Part shown: in pieces, positions 1 to 5,050 of the stretch
How the letters are laid out: every line of letters starts with the position of its first letter
How positions within the stretch are numbered: position 1 is the stretch's first letter
Source: Lachnospiraceae bacterium
GTDB lineage: Bacteria > Bacillota > Clostridia > Lachnospirales > Lachnospiraceae
Assembly (NCBI GenBank): GCA_024699395.1
Contig: JAILPU010000091.1
Coordinates: 1-5,050 of the forward strand
DNA: 5,050 bases
Direction: 5' to 3'
Position numbers and translations under genes: made by a program
The notes under the pieces: model-generated
What the model was told of the DNA's origin: nothing
The model's database searches: none
What the model saw: only the letters and a program-made list of their open reading frames with translations

Positions 1-285
1 TACAAATCCCACAAGCACCGATGTAAACCATACCTGAAGCCACGTTTTAACAAGACGGGAAACCTTAAAGTCAGCCTCTGCCACAAAATAACCGGAGAGA
101 AGCATGTAAAGATTGACTGCCACCACCAGGAAACTTTCAGCGAACCACGCGACATGATCCCTCGCCGTAAAAGTCATTTCCGCCGGGCTTGTGAGAAATT
201 CACCTTTTCCGAGAAAATGAAGGCCCACCACAAACATCATGGACAGCATTCTCAAAAGCTCCATATTAGCCAAACGCTTTTTCAT
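1..285 (-). CDS. Acyltransferase-3 family membrane protein, N-terminal part (cut by window edge)
   Basis: Only the first 95 codons lie in the window; the frame is open to base 1. The protein starts MKKRLANMELLRMLSMM and shows the usual opening of acyltransferase-3 (OafA/WecH/OatA-like) integral membrane proteins: an E-L-L-R motif at residues 9-12 leading into a first membrane helix that ends in G-L-H (His23), then a second helix (about 48-67) ending in L-L-S-G-Y-F (62-67), then a basic segment K-V-S-R-L-V-K and the start of a third helix. In this family the helix-1 His and the ELLR arginine are typical conserved residues, and members move acetyl or other acyl groups onto surface sugars, peptidoglycan or lipids. 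The substrate cannot be told from this fragment. The ATG overlaps the stop of the preceding gene as ATGA and has a strong GGGAGG site just upstream, so the start is well supported and translation is probably coupled. An alternative is a membrane protein of the same fold with non-enzymatic use. Confidence 0.85.
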   Translation of the reverse strand, partial: MKKRLANMELLRMLSMMFVVGLHFLGKGEFLTSPAEMTFTARDHVAWFAESFLVVAVNLYMLLSGYFVAEADFKVSRLVKTWLQVWFTSVLVGFV

Positions 286-1643
286 TTGCTCCTCCCAAAC
301 TTAATGCACCAAAAAATAACCGTAAGAAACAAAAGTCCCACTATGATAACACAGTAAACCATGAAATTTCCGGCAAAAATATTTCTCAAAATTCCAAAGG
401 AATAAAGCACCCACACTCCCAAAGTCATAAAGAAAAAGGGAAGCGAAAACAAGCCGAAACGCTCTGTAATAAACAAAGTCACGCAAATAACCGCCATATA
501 TCCCACAGATTTTGCCCCAAAGCCCTCAAAAGCCGCATATAACAAAACAGTGATAACAGCACTGAATCCCAGGGGAAGATAAACTCTTAATCTGTTGTAG
601 AGATATAAAACAAAGAAAGCAAAACAGGCCGCAGCCTCGGGGAGAATTTTTAAAGATATATCAACAAAGCCTTCTCCACCTTTAATATCGTTCCCAATCA
701 ATGCCAGTATGGACAAAAGAGCAAGAGTGGAAATGGCGCATGCCACACCCTCAAGGATTCCCGGGCGGTGAAGCCTTACAAGCTTAAGCCTCTCGATTCC
801 TCTAAAAGTCTCCCATTCGCAAAAAGGAGTTATCAATATTACTCCGGCCAAGGGTGCCAGAATCCCAAGATTCGGGCAAAGTCTGCTAAATCCCCAAGCC
901 GTCACAGATCTTCCGAAATAAAACAGCAAAAACACCAAAATAATCTGTATTACCATTTTGGCATCCGTCACAACGTCATATTCATCCCTGTCATAAAGCT
1001 TTGTATCCAGCCCTCTCAACAAGAGCATCATAAGTTCCCTGACGGAATATACTTTATAATCGGCAGATGTTTCCGGATTATTGTCGGTTGTATTTACGCG
1101 GGTTGCGTCATCACTGATTGCATTATCGCCGGTTGTATTGTCTCCGGTTACATTGCCATAGGTTTTATCTGCGCCGGATGCATCGCCATTTATTTTATTG
1201 CCACTGATTACATTATCCCCTGTCGCATTTACGCCGATTTTATTTATGCCGACTGCATTGGCTCCGGTTGCATTTATGCAGGTTGCACTTGGGTCAGCTT
1301 TGTCGCCACCATCACATGCCGGATAACTGCTTTCTGCCCCTCCGTACAGCGGGCATACGCAGGTCATATCCCTGTCTCTTCCGTAAGAAAAAGCATCGGG
1401 GTTAACCGACACAATAATTCTTTCCCCCTCAGTCTCGTCCCCGGGATTTGTATCATAAGGAGTCTGTCCGGCAAAAAGCCTCTTAATCTTTGAAGGACAT
1501 TCTTCCTCACCAAAGGGCATAAGGGAAGCTTTCACCCCCATAATGCGAAGAAACAGTAACATCTTCTTTACCCCGGGATATATTCTCCCAGTCTTAGGAT
1601 CGTATATAGTTTGACAAGGGTCAAAAAATACATATTTGTCCAT
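282..1643 (-). CDS. Unknown membrane protein: HAD-like N-terminus, pentapeptide-repeat linker, about eight membrane helices
   Basis: I do not recognise this 453-residue protein as a named family. Three parts can be seen. Residues 1-60 resemble the opening of a HAD-superfamily phosphatase: V-F-F-D-P-C-Q-T (5-12) matches hydrophobic-DxDxT with the second Asp replaced by Cys10, followed by Y-P-G-V-K-K-M-L-L-F-L (22-32), like the cap-side PGV..LL helix. The expected motif II Ser/Thr after the next strand (A-S-L-M-P-F) is not evident, so catalysis is doubtful. Residues 117-186 are 14 pentapeptides with consensus G-x-N-A-T, lying in a polar Asn/Asp/Gly/Thr-rich stretch; several Cys (95, 97, 110, 122) lie in or just before it. 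From about 230 to 447 there are roughly eight hydrophobic helices (about 230-247, 259-275, 295-316, 330-348, 355-373, 378-393, 397-418, 427-447). The repeat lies before the first helix, so it is probably on the same side as the N-terminal domain. ATG 1643 is the most upstream start in its frame (an in-frame stop lies 15 bases above) but its GAGG is about 21 bases away. One base separates it from the greA stop, so reinitiation is likely. Coding on this strand is supported by tight coupling at both ends and the hydrophobic pattern. Function unknown. Confidence 0.82.
   Translation of the reverse strand: MDKYVFFDPCQTIYDPKTGRIYPGVKKMLLFLRIMGVKASLMPFGEEECPSKIKRLFAGQTPYDTNPGDETEGERIIVSVNPDAFSYGRDRDMTCVCPLYGGAESSYPACDGGDKADPSATCINATGANAVGINKIGVNATGDNVISGNKINGDASGADKTYGNVTGDNTTGDNAISDDATRVNTTDNNPETSADYKVYSVRELMMLLLRGLDTKLYDRDEYDVVTDAKMVIQIILVFLLFYFGRSVTAWGFSRLCPNLGILAPLAGVILITPFCEWETFRGIERLKLVRLHRPGILEGVACAISTLALLSILALIGNDIKGGEGFVDISLKILPEAAACFAFFVLYLYNRLRVYLPLGFSAVITVLLYAAFEGFGAKSVGYMAVICVTLFITERFGLFSLPFFFMTLGVWVLYSFGILRNIFAGNFMVYCVIIVGLLFLTVIFWCIKFGRSK
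289..296 (-). promoter_or_regulatory. Ribosome binding site of the acyltransferase gene
   Basis: The minus strand reads GGGAGGAGCAAATGA. The GGAGG core lies 5 bases before the ATG and is inside the last codons (G-R-S) of the upstream gene. It fixes the acyltransferase start at base 285 and places initiation where upstream ribosomes terminate. Confidence 0.8.
1086..1295 (-). repeat. 15-bp tandem repeat, 14 diverged units, coding for GxNAT pentapeptides
   Basis: Fourteen consecutive 15-base units can be aligned without gaps. The plus-strand consensus is GGTTGCATTATCGCC, which on the coding strand reads GGC GAT AAT GCA ACC, Gly-Asp-Asn-Ala-Thr. The middle codon is Asn or Asp in 13 of 14 units and the fifth residue is mostly Thr or Ile/Val. 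Units have diverged at most other positions, so this is an old or selected array and not a fresh slippage product. The period is a multiple of three, so gain or loss of units keeps the reading frame. The protein motif does not fit the A(D/N)LxX rule of the classical pentapeptide-repeat beta-helix family, because the central Leu/Phe and the Ala two before it are absent. Confidence 0.9.
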
Positions 1644-1644
1644 T

Positions 1645-2148
1645 TTAGAAGCTTCTTATCTTATCCTCACCTGTATCGGTGGTATTCTCAATCTCTTTAA
1701 TCATTACATCATAGGAGTTTCCGGGAGCAATGTTAACAGTTGCCACATCTCCCACTTTTTTGCCTAAAAGTGCTTTCCCCAAGGGAGATTCGTTACTTAT
1801 AAGGCCCTCTAAGGAGTTACCTCTCACAGTGGTAACTATTTTGTATTTTTCCTCAACGCCCTCATCCATAAAAAGAACAGTGACCGTATTGTTAATTCCC
1901 ACCACATCGGGAGCCGATTCCTCAGATATCACCTTTGCGGTTTTTATCATTCTCTCAAGGTATCTAATGCGGCTCTCATTCTGATTTTTGAATTTCTTGG
2001 CGGCGTGATACTCAAAATTTTCGCTTAAGTCCCCCTGGGCTCTGGTCTCCTTGACCTCCTCAAGGGCTTCTTTTCTCACCACGAGCTTTCTGTATTCAAT
2101 CTCCTCCTCCATCTTTTTGATGTCGGTAGGGGTGAGTTCATCGTACAT
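1645..2148 (-). CDS. greA: Transcription elongation factor GreA
   Basis: The 167-residue product matches GreA in length (usual about 158) and layout. GreA inserts its N-terminal coiled coil into the secondary channel of a backtracked RNA polymerase and stimulates cleavage of the extruded RNA 3' end. Residues 1 to about 75 form the antiparallel coiled coil. The hairpin tip R-A-Q-G-D-L-S-E-N-F-E-Y (36-47) carries Asp40 and Glu43, equivalent to the acidic pair that coordinates the catalytic magnesium in E. coli GreA (Asp41, Glu44). Residues about 83-155 are the FKBP-like C-terminal domain with the signature S-P-L-G-K-A-L-L-G-K-K-V-G-D (120-133). An acidic/polar tail of about 12 residues extends past the usual end. 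The second coiled-coil arm (K-K-F-K-N-Q-N-E-S-R-I) differs from the common version at several positions, so this could be a second GreA-type copy; GreB is less likely. The start is set by GGAGG 6 bases upstream. The gene lies one base after the MraY-like stop and one base before the next start. Confidence 0.95.
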   Translation of the reverse strand: MYDELTPTDIKKMEEEIEYRKLVVRKEALEEVKETRAQGDLSENFEYHAAKKFKNQNESRIRYLERMIKTAKVISEESAPDVVGINNTVTVLFMDEGVEEKYKIVTTVRGNSLEGLISNESPLGKALLGKKVGDVATVNIAPGNSYDVMIKEIENTTDTGEDKIRSF

Positions 2149-2149
2149 T

Positions 2150-3115
2150 TTAAACCTCCATGCAATAAGCAGCTATGAAAATAAAGCTGACAAGAATCTG
2201 CAATATCACAAATCTGAACACCGTTTGGGTATTGGACCAGTTCTTGGTCTTACGGTAATGGTCATGAAGAGGGGTTCTGGTATTTTTCATAATATGAATC
2301 TTGAAAAATCTTATAAGAGTTATCTTTATAAGTCCCAGTCCTCCGTCGAGTATAAGGATTAATGCCAAAGGAATGAACATGAAAGGATCCCCCGACTTAA
2401 GGGCACTTATACCAATCAAAAGTCCCATGGCTCTGCTTCCCGCATCACCCATCATCAAAATACTGGGGGTTGCATTATACCAAAGATATGCCAGAATAGC
2501 GGCACACATCATAAGTGGTATTCCGAAAAAGTCCGCATCTTTCTTCCAAACACAGGCAAGTATATGAAAAGAAAGAAGGCTCACAATGGTAAGACTTCCC
2601 GACAAACCGTCAACGCCGTCGGAGCAGTTGGTCACATTTACCGCGCCCCACATAAGTATCACAATAAGTATGGCAAAAACTATCACAGGAATCTTCAGTG
2701 TCTGTCCCACAAGATAAAGCTCTATAACAGGGGGATTGTTTCTGAGATATATAAAAGCCACTCCAAGGGAAATAAAGAAATCAAGAAGTCCCTTCTTGTA
2801 TTCTCCCCAGGAATTGGTGGCGGAATCATCAAGAAATCCCGTAAACATCATGAGCATAATCATAAGAACGTAGCCCACATTTTCCACCGTAAGCTTTGAA
2901 AAGAGAATGACGCATACGGAAAAAACCGTAACAAAGATTATTCCCGCTCCACGGGGTTTTCCCTCGCTGAGATTGCCGTTAAAGGCAAATTTCCTTCCTC
3001 CGTCTCTGGGAAGTTTGTTCATAAATACCTTTGTGAATACCGCCGTAAAAATAAACGCAAAAAAAACGCCTGCTGTCATCAAAAGATCAGGCTTATCAAT
3101 TATAAAACCAAACAT
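2150..3115 (-). CDS. mraY: MraY-like polyprenyl-phosphate phosphosugar transferase
   Basis: This 321-residue polytopic membrane protein belongs to the glycosyltransferase-4 (MraY/WecA/TagO) superfamily, which transfers a phospho-sugar from a UDP-sugar to undecaprenyl phosphate on the inner face of the membrane. Family motifs appear in order: F-L-D-D-S (94-98, Asp96 and Asp97 as the DD pair), N-V-T-N-C-S-D-G-V-D-G-L (160-171, the NxTNxxDGxDGL motif), N-A-T-P-S-I-L-M-M-G-D-A-G-S (214-227, Asp224 equivalent to catalytic Asp267 of E. coli MraY), and P-L-H-D-H-Y (282-287) followed by W293 and V-F-R-F (299-302). The last block resembles MraY (P-x-H-H-H-x-E, then VxRFW) more than the WecA/TagO H-x-H-H loop, so phospho-MurNAc-pentapeptide transfer to make lipid I is the best guess. 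Two departures: the usual KxGTPTMGG region reads S-E-G-K-P-R-G-A-G (50-58), and the HHH triplet is H-D-H. Substrate is therefore less certain than family. A weak AGG lies 7 bases before the ATG. First gene of the four-gene coupled cluster. Confidence 0.85.
   Translation of the reverse strand: MFGFIIDKPDLLMTAGVFFAFIFTAVFTKVFMNKLPRDGGRKFAFNGNLSEGKPRGAGIIFVTVFSVCVILFSKLTVENVGYVLMIMLMMFTGFLDDSATNSWGEYKKGLLDFFISLGVAFIYLRNNPPVIELYLVGQTLKIPVIVFAILIVILMWGAVNVTNCSDGVDGLSGSLTIVSLLSFHILACVWKKDADFFGIPLMMCAAILAYLWYNATPSILMMGDAGSRAMGLLIGISALKSGDPFMFIPLALILILDGGLGLIKITLIRFFKIHIMKNTRTPLHDHYRKTKNWSNTQTVFRFVILQILVSFIFIAAYCMEV
2155..2159 (-). promoter_or_regulatory. Ribosome binding site of greA
   Basis: GGAGG is embedded in the last codons (ATG GAG GTT) of the MraY-like gene, 6 bases before the greA ATG. 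It confirms the greA start and implies that ribosomes finishing the upstream gene pass over it. Confidence 0.85.
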
Positions 3116-3164
3116 CTTAAAACCTGTCGCAATACGACCCTTTCCTAATTATCAATACCAAACC

Positions 3165-3173
3165 ATTGTATCA
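3165..3173 (-). promoter_or_regulatory. Candidate extended -10 promoter for the mraY-like operon
   Basis: In the 81-base gap between addA and the MraY-like gene the minus strand reads TGATACAAT, a TGn extended -10 with TACAAT differing from TATAAT at one position. No good -35 is visible at 17 bases (TGGTTT). A start near base 3158 would give a leader of about 43 bases. This is the only plausible promoter seen between the genes; no convincing terminator hairpin follows addA, so read-through from addA is also possible. Confidence 0.35.
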
Positions 3174-3196
3174 CAATCCCACGAAATAAACCACAC

Positions 3197-5050
3197 CTAC
3201 AATTCCACCCGTACTTCCCTGCCAAGATAGAAGGAATATAGGATTCCCTCTCGTACCTTATTTTTAAACAGACGTTCCAGAGCTTCTTTGTAGTATTCAA
3301 GCTGTGTTTTGTAACGTTTAATCAGGATTTCCTCATTGTCCACCACGTCGGTTTTGTAATCCATAAGGACCGTCCTTTGATCTTCCTCAAAAAACGCATC
3401 TATTATTCCCTGGATCAGCACTGTCTCTTCGGGGGGAAACTCCCTGTTAACCCTGTCGGCACTAAGCCCCAGTACAAAAGGTTGCTCCCTTTTTAACTTA
3501 TTTTGAAGGTCTGCTCCCCACATCCTGTATGCCAGATTGGACATGAAAAACTTGGAAAGCTTCCTTACATCCACTGCCTCGTAGCTCTCCTCATCAAGCT
3601 TTTTATTCTCCTTCATCGCAAAGGCTTCTTGGGAAATATTCTTAAAGAGTATGTCCTCATCAAGATTTTTACTAAACTCATCAAAATCCCCGGGGTATTC
3701 CGTAAATATGTCTTTATAGATTTCTCCAAATCTTGCAATTTCCATAAACCTGTGGTAGGCATTTCCCCTTACCGTTCCGGAAATTTTTCTCTTTTCTTCG
3801 GCAAAAGTAGGCACATACTCATCCTCTTTGTTGGTTTCAAATGAATGAGACACCCATTCTCCTTCATCAGCCATAGCCGCCATTTTAAGTTCGGTAACCG
3901 TGGTCTTGGCATAGAGATTCAGTGTATTTTTGTGGGGATAAGGCTTGTTAATTCTTGTTTTAATTGCTTTTGCCAGTTCGGTATCGGTAGTTATTTTATC
4001 TTGCGAAATTTCAGCTTTTAGCAAGTTTTCTTCCATTTCATTGTCATTTTCCACTAAAGCAAGTTCTTTTGGTGTGACAAATTGTACATTTATAACATGT
4101 TTTGATAAAACCGGTTCCATCAATTCCAGAAAACTTCCGGCGTTTACAAACTTTAAATAGCTGCATTTTGAGTCTTCGGCGCCGGCAATCCTCTCACAGA
4201 GCTTTTGGGCATCTTTACTCTCTGCAACCATTATGAGTTTTTCCCTTGCACGGGTAAGGGCAACATAAAGAACTCTTAAGTTTTCCGCCATCTCCTCATA
4301 TCTTATCTTCTTTGATATTCCAAGATATCTGAGATTTTCTTTCCTGAACCTCCTATTGACATCAAAGTACTTCACACCCATGCCAAGCTCGGAATCCATA
4401 AGGATATTCCCCTTTGTGTTCGCCATATTGAACTGTTTACCCATATCCGCAACAATGGTTATGGGAAACTCCAATCCCTTTGATTTATGGATTGTCATAA
4501 CCCTCACAACGTCGTTTGCTTCATCGAGAATATCCGGCTCTCCGTCATCAATATCATATTTATCTATGGCTTCCACATATCTCACAAATTTAAACACGCC
4601 AAAGGAGCCGGTCTTCTCAAAGCTTGCGGCTTTAGTCAAAAGCATAAGAACATTTGCCTTCCTTCTGGCTCCGCAGGGCATGGCACTCACCACATCAAGG
4701 TAGGAATGATCGTTTATAATCTTTAATATCACATCCCTCACTCCCTTATAGGTAACCATTTCCCTGTAGCCTTCCAAACGCGCCAAAAACGAGCTTATTT
4801 TGTGGGTAAGGTCCACATCACCGGTGAAATTTACAAGGTTTTCGTATAAGCTTACACTTTTATCCGCTCCCCTGATTTGACCTATCTCATCCTCATTGAA
4901 ATTTCCAAAGACAGACCTAAGCACGCCGAAAAGATGTATATCCGACAAGGGATTATCAATAATCCTAAGGTAATTTAGTATATCTCTCACCTCATTTGTG
5001 TCAAAATACCCCTTTCCCGTGGCAAATACCAGAGGTATTCCGTACGCTTC
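3197..5050 (-). CDS. addA: AddAB helicase-nuclease subunit AddA, C-terminal part (5' end outside window)
   Basis: The last 617 residues of AddA, the helicase plus 3'-strand nuclease subunit of the AddAB complex that resects double-strand breaks for RecA loading. The full protein is usually about 1,200 residues, so roughly half is present. The frame is open to base 5050: the residues before the GTG at 4990 read G-I-P-L-V-F-A-T-G-K-G-Y-F and continue into L-R-I-I-D-N-P, the standard AddA/UvrD text, so that GTG is internal and not the start. UvrD-family helicase motif V (T-I-H-K-S-K-G-L-E-F, bases 4466-4495) and motif VI (L-R-V-L-Y-V-A-L-T-R-A-R-E, around 4235-4279) are intact. The C-terminal RecB-type nuclease domain is also complete: G-N-A-Y-H-R-F (His near 3752), Q-G-I-I-D-A-F-F-E-E (Asp near 3399), D-Y-K-T-D (3347-3361), then K-T-Q-L-E-Y-Y, matching the H..D..DxK..QLxxY catalytic set. 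All expected metal ligands are present, so both activities should be functional. addB would be expected just upstream, outside the window. Confidence 0.97.
   Translation of the reverse strand, partial: EAYGIPLVFATGKGYFDTNEVRDILNYLRIIDNPLSDIHLFGVLRSVFGNFNEDEIGQIRGADKSVSLYENLVNFTGDVDLTHKISSFLARLEGYREMVTYKGVRDVILKIINDHSYLDVVSAMPCGARRKANVLMLLTKAASFEKTGSFGVFKFVRYVEAIDKYDIDDGEPDILDEANDVVRVMTIHKSKGLEFPITIVADMGKQFNMANTKGNILMDSELGMGVKYFDVNRRFRKENLRYLGISKKIRYEEMAENLRVLYVALTRAREKLIMVAESKDAQKLCERIAGAEDSKCSYLKFVNAGSFLELMEPVLSKHVINVQFVTPKELALVENDNEMEENLLKAEISQDKITTDTELAKAIKTRINKPYPHKNTLNLYAKTTVTELKMAAMADEGEWVSHSFETNKEDEYVPTFAEEKRKISGTVRGNAYHRFMEIARFGEIYKDIFTEYPGDFDEFSKNLDEDILFKNISQEAFAMKENKKLDEESYEAVDVRKLSKFFMSNLAYRMWGADLQNKLKREQPFVLGLSADRVNREFPPEETVLIQGIIDAFFEEDQRTVLMDYKTDVVDNEEILIKRYKTQLEYYKEALERLFKNKVREGILYSFYLGREVRVEL

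Noticed and set aside
1086..1295. Repeat array as a CRISPR or as a classical pentapeptide-repeat (beta-helix) protein
   Set aside because: Units are contiguous 15-mers without spacers, so it is not CRISPR. The peptide consensus GxNAT lacks the central Leu/Phe and the preceding Ala of the A(D/N)LxX family.
768..1493. A 241-codon open frame on the plus strand, itself showing a Cys/Ile/Gly pentad pattern
   Set aside because: It is antisense to the 453-residue gene. Its length and repeats follow from the 15-bp array, which is stop-free on the opposite strand too. The minus-strand gene has coupled neighbours at both ends and coherent membrane helices, so it is the real one.
1730..2899. Several plus-strand open frames of 84 to 111 codons over greA and the MraY-like gene
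   Set aside because: They lie opposite well-supported genes with conserved catalytic motifs and show no recognisable domain of their own.
3127..3190. Possible terminator or riboswitch between addA and the MraY-like gene
   Set aside because: Only short 4-bp inverted repeats were found (CAAT/ATTG and GTCG/CGAC), without a G+C-rich stem and T run, and the leader is too short for a known riboswitch class.
4988..4990. GTG as the start of a 597-residue protein
   Set aside because: The 20 codons upstream to the window edge continue typical AddA sequence in the same frame (G-I-P-L-V-F-A-T-G-K-G-Y-F), so the GTG is an internal Val codon.

Overview
The window holds five protein-coding genes, all on the minus strand, packed almost without gaps. 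In transcription order (right to left) they are: the C-terminal part of addA; a MraY/WecA-superfamily phosphosugar transferase closest to mraY; greA; a 453-residue membrane protein of unknown function; and the N-terminal 95 codons of an acyltransferase-3 family membrane protein. The AddA-type (not RecBCD) recombination nuclease, strong GGAGG ribosome binding sites, moderate to low G+C and the style of the protein sequences suggest a Firmicute of the class Clostridia. Lachnospiraceae is the best guess, from general resemblance only. No RNA gene, insertion sequence, CRISPR array, phage gene or attachment site was seen.

Layout: addA runs off the right edge (3197-5050) and ends with its nuclease domain intact. 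An 81-base gap follows (3116-3196). It holds the only candidate promoter I can see, a TGATACAAT extended -10. From there mraY-like (2150-3115), greA (1645-2148), the unknown membrane protein (282-1643) and the acyltransferase (1-285) are joined by gaps of 1 base, 1 base and a 4-base ATGA overlap. These four genes therefore look like one translationally coupled operon.

Three genes have a clear role: AddA in double-strand break repair, the MraY-like enzyme in lipid-linked cell-envelope precursor synthesis, and GreA in rescue of stalled RNA polymerase. The acyltransferase probably modifies a surface polymer or lipid, which would fit an envelope theme with the MraY-like gene, but the substrate cannot be read from 95 residues.

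The most unusual item is the 453-residue protein. Its N-terminus resembles a degenerate HAD-phosphatase fold. A 14-unit pentapeptide repeat (consensus G-x-N-A-T), encoded by a 15-bp tandem repeat, follows, and then about eight membrane helices. The MraY-like enzyme also departs from the classical MraY signature at two places. I see no clear evidence of a new multi-gene system; the remaining content is ordinary housekeeping.
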